From NCBI RefSeq assembly GCF_000013565.1, contig NC_007802.1, positions 3,534,001 through 3,598,000 on the forward strand: a DNA stretch of 64,000 nt. The letters are read 5' to 3'. Source of the stretch: Jannaschia sp. CCS1. Lineage in GTDB: Bacteria > Pseudomonadota > Alphaproteobacteria > Rhodobacterales > Rhodobacteraceae. Of the stretch, positions 35,255-44,131 are shown piece after piece (position 1 is the stretch's first letter; every line of letters starts with the position of its first letter). The position numbers and the translations under genes are program-made. Below the pieces are notes generated by a model. It was not told where the DNA came from. It did no database searches and saw only the letters and a list, made by a program, of their open reading frames with translations.

Positions 35255-36117
35255 GCAACGAGCTCCGTGATTACGTCGTGCTTTTGGGCACCAAGGGCGG
35301 GCCTTCACAGCGCCCCGGCTCCTCCAAGCCAACATCCAACCTTTATGTGTTGAACGGCCAACCGATTGTCGTGGATTGCGGGATGGGCGTGACGCACGCG
35401 CTGATCGGCCAAGGCATGCAGCTGCGCGATCTGTCGCTGATCTTCATCACGCATCTGCATGCGGACCACTATCTGGAGCTTGGGCCGCTGATCCACACCG
35501 CCTGGACGTCGGGTCTGAAGGAGCCGGTGGACATCTACGGGCCCGCCGCCCTGTCGTGCTATTGGGCCAATTTTGTCGAGGCCATGCGCGCCGACATCGA
35601 CCTGCGCATTGCCGACGATGGCCGTATGGACATCCGTGATCTGGTCCGCATCCATCCGGTGGACCCGGGCAACGTTATGACGCGCGGTGGCCTGACAGTG
35701 GAGGTCATGCGCTCCCACCATCCGCCAATGACCGACTGCTTCGCGTATTCGTTTCGCACGGCCCGGACCCATGTTGTCTGCTCGGGCGATACCGCGCCCC
35801 TGCCCGCCCTAGCGGACTTCGCACGCGGAGCGGATCTGCTGATCCATGAGGCGATGCTGGTGGAGGCTCTGCCGGACCTGATGCGGAAGATCGGTGACAC
35901 ATCAGGCAAGCTGAAGGCGCGGCTTTTGCGGGTCCATTCGCCTGCTCAAGATGTGGCGGCGATTGCGGCGGAGGCGCATGTGAAGGCGCTGGCCCTCACG
36001 CACCTTATCCCATCCAATGATCCGAACTTCCCTGAGGCCGCGTGGCGCACAGCTGTGGAGGGCATTTATGAGGGGCCGTTGTTTGTGGGCCATGATGGTT
36101 TACGGATCGACCTTTGA
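35251..36117 (+). CDS. MBL-fold metal-dependent hydrolase
   Basis: 288 residues from a GTG overlapping the aminotransferase stop. The metallo-beta-lactamase signature THLHADHYLELGPL (HxHxDH) is at about 70, and further metal ligands appear in RSHHPPM, CSGDTAP and ALTHLIP. The overall form is that of the RNase Z/arylsulfatase-like branch rather than a beta-lactamase, with no signal peptide. Its substrate, perhaps an ester, lactone or cyclic amide, is not evident. It is the third gene of the iclR operon, and its 3' end overlaps the opposite-strand PhnD-like gene by 18 bases. Confidence 0.88.
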   Translation: MSNELRDYVVLLGTKGGPSQRPGSSKPTSNLYVLNGQPIVVDCGMGVTHALIGQGMQLRDLSLIFITHLHADHYLELGPLIHTAWTSGLKEPVDIYGPAALSCYWANFVEAMRADIDLRIADDGRMDIRDLVRIHPVDPGNVMTRGGLTVEVMRSHHPPMTDCFAYSFRTARTHVVCSGDTAPLPALADFARGADLLIHEAMLVEALPDLMRKIGDTSGKLKARLLRVHSPAQDVAAIAAEAHVKALALTHLIPSNDPNFPEAAWRTAVEGIYEGPLFVGHDGLRIDL

Positions 36118-36897
36118 GGCCGCCGGTGAAACGGCGTCGATGAGGGCCGCATCAGGGTTTGGGACGTTCAGGTAAGCCGCTTTGGGGATCCGGATCAGAC
36201 CCTGCAACCCAAGCACCGCCCTGTCTTCAGGACCCATCGCGCCGATAGCACCTTCGACCGCTGCAAAAATCACCTCGGTATCGTTGCCCTTGGCGGTGAT
36301 CAGCGGCAGGCCGGGAGTGGGTGAGGTCCAGTCAAGGACGCGCAGCTCCTTCGCGAACGCTTCAAACCGTTGAAGATTGCGCCACGTGACGGCATCCAGC
36401 GCCGCGATATCCGCTGTCCCATCCGCCACGGCGCGGGCAGACGCCGTATGCGCGCCGGTTTGAATGCGGGTCTCGAAGAAAAACCTAAGCGGCGTCACAT
36501 GCCTGTGGGGTGACGCAAAGCCGGATTGCGAGAAGGTCTGATTATAAGCGAAGCGCGCATCCTTGAACGCGGCAACGGTATCGCGCGTGTCATCCGCGCG
36601 GACAATCATGGCGCTGCGGTAGTAGCCGGGCGGACAACCCTGCACACCATAATCGGGCGTGCCCACCAACGCGACCTGATCATGGAGCCAAAGGCGGTAT
36701 GGCATCCCGCAGGTTTGGCTGAGAATGAGGCCGGGATGACGCCAGACGAAAAACTCCTCCGCGTCTTGCGACAACGCATCTGGCGCGTGGATCCCAGCGC
36801 TCCTCAGCCGCTCATGGATGCCGAGCCAAAGGCGATCATGGGCCTGAGCCAGTTCAGGGCGCTGATACATCATCAGGCTGGCGATCATGGCTGACAT
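36100..36897 (-). CDS. PhnD-like phosphate/phosphonate-binding domain protein without signal peptide
   Basis: About 265 residues from an ATG at 36897; another ATG at 36888 is equally possible and neither has a strong ribosome site. The fold cues are those of PhnD/SsuA-type periplasmic binding proteins: FFVWRHPGLILSQTCGMPYRL, then SAMIVRADDTRDTVAAFKDARFAYNQTFSQSGFASP and ADIAALDAVTWRNLQRF. There is no signal peptide, so it should be cytosolic or be a sensing domain, and no transporter genes are next to it. It is convergent with the MBL hydrolase. Its ligand is unknown; phosphonate, phosphite or sulfonate are typical for relatives. Confidence 0.7.
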   Translation of the reverse strand: MSAMIASLMMYQRPELAQAHDRLWLGIHERLRSAGIHAPDALSQDAEEFFVWRHPGLILSQTCGMPYRLWLHDQVALVGTPDYGVQGCPPGYYRSAMIVRADDTRDTVAAFKDARFAYNQTFSQSGFASPHRHVTPLRFFFETRIQTGAHTASARAVADGTADIAALDAVTWRNLQRFEAFAKELRVLDWTSPTPGLPLITAKGNDTEVIFAAVEGAIGAMGPEDRAVLGLQGLIRIPKAAYLNVPNPDAALIDAVSPAASKVDP

Positions 36898-37262
36898 TCG
36901 CCCGGCGAAGGGCCACAAACGATCGGCAGAGGTGAGCGGGCGGCCCGCAAAGCGTCGGAAGATAAGGTCATTGCAGGCCAAGGCAGCGGGAAGAATGCAG
37001 TGCCTGCATAAGACCCGGTAATGCGGATAAGGACCAGACCAAACGCTGATGTCGGACCGAGAATTCGGGCGGCACGCGGATAGGCAAAAATTGCCATCAC
37101 ACTCAGTTCGTGCCGCCCCATTCCCTTTAATGTCATCTGTATCGAGACGCAGACGCGGAGCTCGTTACTACAAAACGTGCTTTTCCCCAATGATCACAGA
37201 GTATCTCTTCTGACCTGCGGTTGAACATATGTGGATTCACACATGTTGCCCGATTGTCGCGC

Positions 37263-37279
37263 GTGTTTATGGTAAACAC
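37263..37279. promoter_or_regulatory. Perfect inverted repeat upstream of the NarL-type regulator
   Basis: GTGTTTA-TGG-TAAACAC is a perfect inverted repeat with 7-base arms, 22 bases before the GTG start of the response regulator. A further GTGTTT lies just after it. It may be an autoregulatory site for the LuxR-type regulator or an operator for an unknown repressor. The rest of the gap from 36898 shows no gene I can support. Confidence 0.5.
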
Positions 37280-37301
37280 AGTGTTTCCAAGGAATGCCTG
37301 A

Positions 37302-37946
37302 GTGACCGATCATACTGTCCTCATCGTCGAGGATCGCCCCGATATCGCGGACAACCTTTGTGCTGCCGTCAGCGCCACAGACGGAATTGCGGTGGCTGCC
37401 GTGGCCGGGGATCTGGACCGGGGGTTGCAACTTCTGTTCGATCTCAAGCCCCGCGTGTTGCTGGTGGACATTGGCCTGCCAGACGGCAGCGGCGTGGATG
37501 CCGTGCGGGCGGCGGCCCAGGCCGATTGGACTGTAGACGCCTTGGTGATTTCCATCTTCGGGGACGAGGCTCGCGTGATCGAGGCCATTCGGGCCGGCGC
37601 GAAGGGTTACGTGCTGAAGGGCGGCGATCTGAGCCATATTGGCGAAGACATCCAGTCCGTCCTCGCCGGTGGCAGCCCCATCAGCCCCTCTATCGCGCGC
37701 CATCTTCTGGCGGTCCTCAACGATCCGCGCGACGCACCCGCCATGCAGGACGCACCCGCCCTGACCAACCGCGAGACGGAGATCCTTCGCTCCGTCTCCC
37801 GCGGCTACAAACGCCACGAAATTGCTGCCCAGCTGGGGATTTCGGCCGGCACCGTGGGCAATCACATCACCAGCATCTATCGCAAGCTGGAGGTGTCCTC
37901 CAACATCGAGGCGGTGGCCATCGCCTCCCGGAGTGGCATGTTGTGA
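37302..37946 (+). CDS. LuxR/NarL-type response regulator
   Basis: 214 residues from a GTG with AAGGA upstream. The receiver has the acidic residues in VLIVEDRPDIADN, phospho-acceptor Asp56 in RVLLVDIGLPDG, and the conserved lysine in GAKGYVLKGGDL. A C-terminal LuxR helix-turn-helix, LTNRETEILRSVSRGYKRHEIAAQLGISAGTVGNHITSIYRKL, occupies about 150-205. It overlaps the kinase gene by GTGA, forming a two-component pair. The nearest downstream operon is the TRAP transporter at 40004, a plausible target. Confidence 0.92.
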   Translation: MTDHTVLIVEDRPDIADNLCAAVSATDGIAVAAVAGDLDRGLQLLFDLKPRVLLVDIGLPDGSGVDAVRAAAQADWTVDALVISIFGDEARVIEAIRAGAKGYVLKGGDLSHIGEDIQSVLAGGSPISPSIARHLLAVLNDPRDAPAMQDAPALTNRETEILRSVSRGYKRHEIAAQLGISAGTVGNHITSIYRKLEVSSNIEAVAIASRSGML

Positions 37947-39787
37947 ACGGAAAGATCTTGCGGATTTCGGTGGCGATGGCGCTTTGGATCGCATCGCTGA
38001 CCGCGCTTTTGTTTGCCCTGAATATCGGACGCGCCGTCCCTATTGACGGGGCCCGGCTTATCGAGACGGCCACACTTTGCTCCGATCCCGCGCGACCTGC
38101 GACCTGTGCGGATATCTCTTTGCCCTACCATTCCGAACGGCCAACTCAGGATCGCACCCTCACCCGGTATTTTGCCGTGGACATCCCGTTGGACCCTGCG
38201 ACGGAGGGCCTGCAGGCCCTCTACCTGCCCAAACTTGCAGATACGGTCACAGTGACGCTCAACGGCGAAACTCTGTTCGAGCCGCCCATGAACCGCAGCC
38301 TGGATAGTACGCCCGTGCTGATCCCCATTCCGCCTGCTCTGCTAGACGACGATATGGCGCGGTTCGTCCTGACGCTTCGGGGGGCCGCGCCGGAAGGGTT
38401 GGACCTCTGGCCATTCCATATCGGCCCCCACGCGCACCTCGCCCCGGTCCACGACACCCGCATGAGTTTTGGGCCGGGCGTGGCGCGGTTCTCCATGGGC
38501 ATCATGGCCGTACTGGCGATTGCCCTGCTGTTGATCTGGTGGAACCGCCGGGCCGAACGGCACTATCTCTGGCTCGCGGCCTCCTGTCTCAGCGTGCTCT
38601 TCATCCTGACGCACATCGCATTCGGCGCATCAATTGGATCCTACAAGATATGGACGATCCTGTGGTCGTTCTCGGCGGCGGTCTACGTCTTCACCATCCT
38701 GAAGTTTCTACGTCACTTCCTGTCGCTGCCCGTTCTGACGTTGGAAAGGGTACACCTCAGCTCGATCCTGCTATGTGCGCTCGTCGCGCTTGTCTTGCCG
38801 GGGGGGTACACCTTCTCGGTCTCGCTCACCATCAATGCGCTCAGCGCCCCGTCCGCGCTGGCCGTCCTCGTGCTGCTGTGGATGCGCCGGACGGAGCTTG
38901 CAGGGCGCGATTTTGCCGTGTTCTTCACCTGCATGTCTATTGCGGTGACATTGGGTGTCTACACCCTGACCATTACGGCCTTGCCCAACACGCCGCGCAG
39001 CTTGCAACTGTATCAGATCATGCCGTTGGTCATGTCATTTGCCTGCGTCTATCTTATCCTGGCGAAATTCCTGCAAAGCCTGCACGGATATGAGGCGTTG
39101 ACCACGTCCTTGAACCAGACCCTCGACCAACGCACCCGGGAATTGGAAGAGAGTTTCACCCGCCTTGCCCAGACCGAAAAGCGAGAGGTGATTGCCCAGG
39201 AACGCTCTCGCATCATGCTGGATCTGCATGACGGGTTGGGCGGTCAGTTGGTGAATACGCTGGCCTATATTCGCCGCACGGGATCAGGGGATGACACGAT
39301 CCGCCTGGCCTTGGAGGATGCGTTGCGCGACCTTGCCATGATGCTGGACAGTGTCGAAAGCCAGGAAAGCCTGGTGACCCTTCTGGGCATGATGCGCACG
39401 CGGCTGGAGGGTCTTTTGGCCGACAACGGGATCACATTCGACTGGCAAATCGGCGATGAGCCCGTGGCGCCCGTGTCCGGCCCCTCCCCCAACCTGAACT
39501 TGGCGCGGATCGTGCAGGAGGCGATTACCAACGTGATCAAACACGCCGACGCGAGCGTGATCCGCGTGGAAACGGACGCGCGCACCATCTCCATCAGCGA
39601 CAACGGCACGGGGTTCGATGCGGAAGCCGGGCGCGCGGGGTCGCAGGGCCACGGGATCTCCAACATGCGGCGCCGGGCGGAGGCATTGGGCGCCCGGCTG
39701 GAGATCGCATCAGACGCGTCCGGCACGCGGGTGTCACTCGCGTTTCCTGACGCGGCTGCCCCCAAGCCCTGCTCCGATGCCGCGTGA
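37943..39787 (+). CDS. Sensor histidine kinase with seven-helix membrane module (NarL-partner type)
   Basis: 614 residues from a GTG that overlaps the regulator stop. The N-terminal 170 residues hold one membrane helix (about 10-28) and a periplasmic beta-rich domain of the 7TMR-DISM extracellular type (VDIPLDPATEGLQALYLPKLADTVTV). Seven hydrophobic helices follow, at about 180-375, then a short coiled coil and the HisKA_3 box RSRIMLDLHDGLGGQLVNTL with the phospho-histidine near 429. The ATPase domain has IVQEAITNVIKHADAS and GHGISNMRRRAEALGARLE. Carbohydrate-like or small organic signals are usual for such sensors, but none is indicated. Confidence 0.9.
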   Translation: MNGKILRISVAMALWIASLTALLFALNIGRAVPIDGARLIETATLCSDPARPATCADISLPYHSERPTQDRTLTRYFAVDIPLDPATEGLQALYLPKLADTVTVTLNGETLFEPPMNRSLDSTPVLIPIPPALLDDDMARFVLTLRGAAPEGLDLWPFHIGPHAHLAPVHDTRMSFGPGVARFSMGIMAVLAIALLLIWWNRRAERHYLWLAASCLSVLFILTHIAFGASIGSYKIWTILWSFSAAVYVFTILKFLRHFLSLPVLTLERVHLSSILLCALVALVLPGGYTFSVSLTINALSAPSALAVLVLLWMRRTELAGRDFAVFFTCMSIAVTLGVYTLTITALPNTPRSLQLYQIMPLVMSFACVYLILAKFLQSLHGYEALTTSLNQTLDQRTRELEESFTRLAQTEKREVIAQERSRIMLDLHDGLGGQLVNTLAYIRRTGSGDDTIRLALEDALRDLAMMLDSVESQESLVTLLGMMRTRLEGLLADNGITFDWQIGDEPVAPVSGPSPNLNLARIVQEAITNVIKHADASVIRVETDARTISISDNGTGFDAEAGRAGSQGHGISNMRRRAEALGARLEIASDASGTRVSLAFPDAAAPKPCSDAA

Positions 39788-39963
39788 ATAGCACTGCGGA
39801 TGCCCTGGTTATCGGTCATCGCCCGCTCACGGTGAGGATTGTGAAACCTGGCTATGGCAGGGGTAGACCGTTGTAATCATGGTGCCTGCGACCCTCCGCG
39901 TGGCCCGCAATGGTGCCCGCGTGGATTTTCTCATTTAACAAGCGCGCCAAGTCCCGCAATACT

Positions 39964-39980
39964 GGTCCAATACATGGACC
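39964..39980. promoter_or_regulatory. Inverted repeat upstream of dctP, candidate GntR-type operator
   Basis: GGTCCA-ATACA-TGGACC is a perfect 6-base inverted repeat with a 5-base centre, 24 bases before the dctP start codon. The pattern TGGTCCAATACA resembles sites bound by FadR-subfamily GntR regulators, which often control TRAP operons. No GntR gene is in the window. Regulation is inferred. Confidence 0.5.
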
Positions 39981-40003
39981 GCATGCCACTTTGGGAGGAT
40001 ATC

Positions 40004-41014
40004 ATGCAAAAACTTCTAACACGCACCGCGCTTGCAACCCTGGCCCTGACAATCGGGACGGAGGCGATGGCCACCGAATGGAACGTGTCCCTTTGGGGTC
40101 AGCGCCGCGCCTTCACTGAACATGTTGAGCGTCTGGCCGAGTTGGTGTCGGAGCGCACCGACGGAGAGTTCACGCTGAACATCAGCTACGGCGGCCTGTC
40201 GTCAAACCGTGAAAATCTTGATGGCATTTCCATTGGCGCATTCGAGATGGCGCAATTCTGCGCGGGCTACCATGCGGACAAGAACCCCTCCATCACCGTG
40301 CTGGAGCTGCCGTTTCTGGGCGTGACCTCACTGGAGCAGGAAGTTGAGCTGTCCATGGCGCTCTACCAGCATCCCGCCGCGATCGAAGATCTGGCGCGCT
40401 GGAATGCAACGCTGCTGATGCCCTCGCCGCTGCCGCAGTATAACCTTGTCGGCGTGGGCGACGCGCCCTCATCGCTTGCGGATTTTGAAGGTCTGACCGT
40501 ACGCGCCACCGGTGGCATCGGTGCGGCCATGTCCACCGTTGGTGCCGTCCCGACCTCGATGTCCGCCACTGAAGTGCGCCAGGCGATGGACTCGGGCGTT
40601 GTGCGGGCTGTCAGCTTTGCGCCCCACGCGCATATGTCCTTTGGCACGATTGAGAATGCCACCTGGTGGACCACGAACCTCAACCCCGGCACCGTGAATT
40701 GCCCCGTCGTCGTGAACTCCGACGCATTGGCCAGCCTGTCCGATGAAGAGCGGGACGTCCTTCTGGGCGCCGTTGACGAGGCACTGGATCACTACGTCGC
40801 CAACTACAACGGGGCTACGATGGATGCCTGGGGCCCGGCCCTTGAAGAGCGCAACATTGAGCAGGTCACGTTCTCGGAGGAAGAACTGGCTGCGTTCCGC
40901 GAAGCCGCAGCCGACCCGGCAGCCGCGGCCTGGATCGAGGACAACGCCGCCCGCGGTTTGCCCGCCCAGGAGCTTTACGACTTTGTCACCGGCATGATCG
41001 CCGAGGCAAACTAA
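40004..41014 (+). CDS. dctP: TRAP transporter substrate-binding protein, DctP family
   Basis: 336 residues from the ATG at 40004, preceded by GGGAGGAT. Signal peptide QKLLTRTALATLALTIGTEAMA. The DctP fold shows in HVERLAELVSERTDGEFTLNISYGG, then FEGLTVRATGGIGAAMSTVGAVPTSMSATEVRQAMDSG, with the conserved arginine that binds the substrate carboxylate in VRATGG. It binds an organic acid in the periplasm for the DctQM permease encoded directly downstream. A stem-loop (41031-41056) separates it from dctQ. Confidence 0.92.
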   Translation: MQKLLTRTALATLALTIGTEAMATEWNVSLWGQRRAFTEHVERLAELVSERTDGEFTLNISYGGLSSNRENLDGISIGAFEMAQFCAGYHADKNPSITVLELPFLGVTSLEQEVELSMALYQHPAAIEDLARWNATLLMPSPLPQYNLVGVGDAPSSLADFEGLTVRATGGIGAAMSTVGAVPTSMSATEVRQAMDSGVVRAVSFAPHAHMSFGTIENATWWTTNLNPGTVNCPVVVNSDALASLSDEERDVLLGAVDEALDHYVANYNGATMDAWGPALEERNIEQVTFSEEELAAFREAAADPAAAAWIEDNAARGLPAQELYDFVTGMIAEAN

Positions 41015-41030
41015 ACCCACCACAAGACAA

Positions 41031-41056
41031 GGCGCGCCGCTGACCGTCGGCGCGCC
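41031..41056 (+). promoter_or_regulatory. GC-rich stem-loop between dctP and dctQ
   Basis: The 9-base perfect arms GGCGCGCCG and CGGCGCGCC surround an 8-base loop and are followed by CTTCCCCTTTTC. It lies between the dctP stop and the dctQ start. It may terminate part of the transcription or stabilise the dctP message so that binding protein exceeds permease, as known for several TRAP operons. Confidence 0.7.
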
Positions 41057-41091
41057 CTTCCCCTTTTCAAACGCATCTAGGGAGGTTCCCG

Positions 41092-41727
41092 ATGGCCGTG
41101 GGATCCCTTGTCCTGACCGACGACAGTCGCATCAGCCGCCTCGACCAGGCGCTGCACAAGCTGGAACTTGTCACAATCATCATCGGCGGGCTGACCGTCT
41201 TTGCCCTGATGCTGCTCGCTGTCTTCTCCGTCGGCGGGCGGAACTTCTTCAACGCACCTCTGCCCGGCTATGTCGATTGGATCGAGCAGTTGATGCCGGT
41301 GATCGCCATCCTTGGTGTCGCCTATGTTAGCCGCGAGGGGGGGCATATCCGCATGGATATTCTGGTCGGCATGCTCAAGGGTCGCGCGCTTTGGGCGGCA
41401 GAGTTCGTCACGACACTGGCCATCTTCATCTTCGCGCTGTTGCTTCTTTGGGGCAGCTGGACCCACTTCGACCGCAGCTTTGAGTTTGGCCAGCCGATGT
41501 GGTCGCGTGACAGTTCCATGGACATTGGCCTGCCGATCTGGCCCGCGAAACTGGTGGTGCCCTTCGCGCTCTGCATCCTGAACCTGCGCCTCATCCTGCA
41601 ACTCTGGGCCTACGGCACCGCGTTCGCGACCAACGCCGAGCGCCCCGTGGCCGTTCCACTTGTGGCCGATGTCGCCACCCAAGCCGCGATGGAGGCCAGG
41701 CAGGTCTCCGGTCGCGACGACGTTTGA
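41092..41727 (+). CDS. dctQ: TRAP transporter small permease, DctQ family
   Basis: 211 residues with four hydrophobic helices, at about 24-48, 57-74 (weaker), 98-120 and 148-170. Motifs of the family include GGRNFFNAPLPGYVDWIEQLMPVIAILGVAYVSREGGHIRMDILV, typical of the second helix/loop region. It forms the small subunit that associates with DctM in the inner membrane. It starts 77 bases after dctP and 11 bases before dctM. It has an N-terminal cytoplasmic stretch of about 20 residues longer than in the smallest relatives, and C-terminal residues without clear structure. Confidence 0.9.
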   Translation: MAVGSLVLTDDSRISRLDQALHKLELVTIIIGGLTVFALMLLAVFSVGGRNFFNAPLPGYVDWIEQLMPVIAILGVAYVSREGGHIRMDILVGMLKGRALWAAEFVTTLAIFIFALLLLWGSWTHFDRSFEFGQPMWSRDSSMDIGLPIWPAKLVVPFALCILNLRLILQLWAYGTAFATNAERPVAVPLVADVATQAAMEARQVSGRDDV

Positions 41728-41738
41728 GGGCCCGACCG

Positions 41739-43184
41739 ATGGAACCCATTACAATTGGCCTCTACGTCACCGGTGGTTTGCTGCTGTTTGTTATTCTTGG
41801 CATGCGCGTGGCCTTTGCGGCGGGTATGGCAGGCTTGATCGGGCTCATCTGGATCTTCTGGATGCGCCGCGATTATGGCGCGGACGATCTGGGATGGGCC
41901 GTCGGCGTCGCGGTGCAGACGGCAGGGCAAGTCCCCCACGCCAAGGTCGCCAGCCAGGCGTTATCCCTGATCCCAACGTTCATTCTGATAGGTTACATGG
42001 CCTATTATGCAGGGCTGACGAAGGCACTGTTCGAGGCCGCCAAGCGCTGGATCGCCTGGGTGCCCGGCGGCCTGGCCGTCTCCACCGTCTTCGCCACCGC
42101 TGGCTTTGCCGCCGTGTCCGGCGCATCGGTCGCGACCTCCGCCGTCTTTGCCCGCATCGCCATCCCTGAAATGCTCAAGATCGGCTACGACAAACGCTTT
42201 GCCGCAGGCGTTGTGGCGGCGGGCGGCACGTTGGCCTCCCTCATCCCGCCCTCGGCCATCCTGGTGATCTATGCCATCATCGTGGAGCAGGACGTGGGCA
42301 TGTTGCTGCTGGCGGGCTTCATCCCCGGGGCGTTCTCGGCCCTCATCTACGCGCTGATCATCATTGGCCTTGCGCTGACGATCAAGAACTTCGGCCCTCC
42401 GGTCAAAGGCTTCACCTGGGGCCAGCGGTTCAGCGCGTTGTTGCCGGCCCTGCCCATTGTCGCCGTCGTCGTGATTATCCTCTTCTTCGTGTACAACCCG
42501 ATCCCCGCAGAGGCGACGATCGCGGGCCGCACCATCAACATCCCCTTCGGCGGCGACAGCTGGGGCACACCGACCGAGGGCGGGGCCATCGGTGCCTTCA
42601 TCGTTTTCCTCATGGCACTGTTTCGCGGCATGCGCTGGCCCGAGTTTCGCGACGCGTTGATTGAGACCGCGAAGCTCAGCGTGATGATCTTCACCATCAT
42701 CTGGGGCGTCCTGATTTACGTGCGGTTCCTGGGCTTTGCGGAACTTCCCGCCGCCTTCGCGGATTGGATCACCAGCCTGACCGTCTCACCCATGCTGATC
42801 CTGGTCTGCATCCTTCTGGCCTATGCGGTCCTGGGCATGTTCATGGACGCCATCGGGATGCTTCTGCTGACCCTGCCCGTCGTCTTCCCCGCCGTCATGG
42901 CACTGAATGGTGGCATCGACGTCTCGGCAGCCGACAGCGCCTTCGGCATGTCGGGGCCCATGTGTGCAATTTGGTTCGGGATATTGGTGGTAAAAATGGC
43001 AGAGTTCTGTTTGATCACACCGCCCATTGGCCTGAACTGCTTTGTGGTCGCAGGCGTGCGCGACGATCTGACAGTGCAGGACGTGTTCCGGGGCGTCACG
43101 CCCTTCTTCATTGCCGACGCGATCACCATCGCACTTCTGGTGACCTTCCCGTGGATCGTCCTGTGGCTCCCCAGTCAGGTGTAA
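41739..43184 (+). CDS. dctM: TRAP transporter large permease, DctM family
   Basis: 481 residues from the ATG at 41739, eight bases after GAGGG; a TTG five codons earlier would overlap dctQ. There are about 12 hydrophobic helices. Family hallmarks are VATSAVFARIAIPEMLKIGYDKRFAAGVVAAGGTLASLIPPSAILVIYAIIVEQ and, near the C-terminus, SGPMCAIWFGILVVKMAEFCLITPPIGLNCFVV. It is the ion-coupled channel subunit of the TRAP system. A hydrophilic insertion of about 40 residues (IPAEATIAGRTINIPFGGDSW) appears between two central helices, somewhat longer than usual, and might alter gating or contact with DctP. Confidence 0.93.
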   Translation: MEPITIGLYVTGGLLLFVILGMRVAFAAGMAGLIGLIWIFWMRRDYGADDLGWAVGVAVQTAGQVPHAKVASQALSLIPTFILIGYMAYYAGLTKALFEAAKRWIAWVPGGLAVSTVFATAGFAAVSGASVATSAVFARIAIPEMLKIGYDKRFAAGVVAAGGTLASLIPPSAILVIYAIIVEQDVGMLLLAGFIPGAFSALIYALIIIGLALTIKNFGPPVKGFTWGQRFSALLPALPIVAVVVIILFFVYNPIPAEATIAGRTINIPFGGDSWGTPTEGGAIGAFIVFLMALFRGMRWPEFRDALIETAKLSVMIFTIIWGVLIYVRFLGFAELPAAFADWITSLTVSPMLILVCILLAYAVLGMFMDAIGMLLLTLPVVFPAVMALNGGIDVSAADSAFGMSGPMCAIWFGILVVKMAEFCLITPPIGLNCFVVAGVRDDLTVQDVFRGVTPFFIADAITIALLVTFPWIVLWLPSQV

Positions 43185-43240
43185 TCGCTTGCCGCCACGG
43201 TTGGCGCGGCCTAAGCCGTGGGGCACAGTAAGGATCCTCC

Positions 43241-44131
43241 ATGGCACAGCCTCAACACGACGACACACCCGCAGGTTATGCCTATGCGGTCAGCGCCTAT
43301 GTGCTTTGGGGCGGGTTGCCGATCTACCTCAAGGCCTTGTCTCATATCCCGGCCCCTGAAATCGTCGCCCATCGCGTGATCTGGTCGCTGCCGATCATTG
43401 GCTTGCTGATCTGGATCACTGGCCGCACGGCGGACCTGAAGGTTGCGCTGCGCAGCCCACGATTGCTGGCTATGGCAGCGGTCACGGCGCTCTTCATTTC
43501 GGTGAACTGGGGTGTCTACATCTGGGCCATTGCGAACGACCGTGCGTTGGACGGGGCGCTCGGCTATTACATCAACCCGCTTTTCAGCGTCTTCCTTGGC
43601 GCGGTCCTTCTGGGAGAGAGCCTGAGCCGTCTGCAATGGTCTGCCGTCGCGCTTGCGGCGCTGGCGGTCATCGTCCTGACCGTTGAGGAAGGCCGCCTCC
43701 CCTGGGTGGCGCTGGCCCTGATGCTCAGCTGGGGCGGCTACGCGTTCTGCAAACGCAAGCTGCCCATCGGCCCGAACCAAGGCTTCTTTCTTGAGGTCGC
43801 AATACTCTGCGTGCCCGCCCTGGCTTATGTGGCGTGGCTGGGGGCCACTGGCCAGGGCAGCTTCATGGCAGGCGTGCCCTGGGACAGCTGGCTTCTGCTG
43901 GGATGCGGTTTGGTCACCGCCATCCCCCTGATCCTCTACGTCAACGGTGCCAAACTCCTGCGGCTCAGCACCATCGGCATCCTGCAATACATCGCACCGA
44001 CCCTGATATTCCTGGTGGCCGTGTTCCTGTTCAACGAACCCTTCGGCACCGCACGCATGATCGCGTTTCCAATGATCTGGATTGCTCTCATCCTCTATTC
44101 CATCGCTCTGTTTCGCAGGTCCCGCGCCTAA
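43241..44131 (+). CDS. rarD: RarD-type EamA/DMT permease
   Basis: 296 residues with ten predicted helices, the drug/metabolite transporter layout. RarD features include AYVLWGGLPIYLKALSHIPAPEIVAHRVIWSLP at the start, WGVYIWAIANDRALDGALGYYINPLFSVFLGAVLLGE in the first half, and LQYIAPTLIFLVAVFLFNEPFGTARMIAFPMIWIAL at the end. The substrate is unknown; the name comes from a chloramphenicol-sensitivity phenotype in Pseudomonas, and transport of amino acids or related molecules is suspected. It stands alone, 57 bases after dctM and about 300 bases before the tRNA. No functional link to the TRAP system can be shown. Confidence 0.9.
   Translation: MAQPQHDDTPAGYAYAVSAYVLWGGLPIYLKALSHIPAPEIVAHRVIWSLPIIGLLIWITGRTADLKVALRSPRLLAMAAVTALFISVNWGVYIWAIANDRALDGALGYYINPLFSVFLGAVLLGESLSRLQWSAVALAALAVIVLTVEEGRLPWVALALMLSWGGYAFCKRKLPIGPNQGFFLEVAILCVPALAYVAWLGATGQGSFMAGVPWDSWLLLGCGLVTAIPLILYVNGAKLLRLSTIGILQYIAPTLIFLVAVFLFNEPFGTARMIAFPMIWIALILYSIALFRRSRA

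Noticed and set aside
37229-37942. Extension of the histidine kinase frame upstream through the response regulator
   Set aside because: The frame is open there by chance; the regulator is in another frame, and a GTG overlapping its stop is the natural kinase start.
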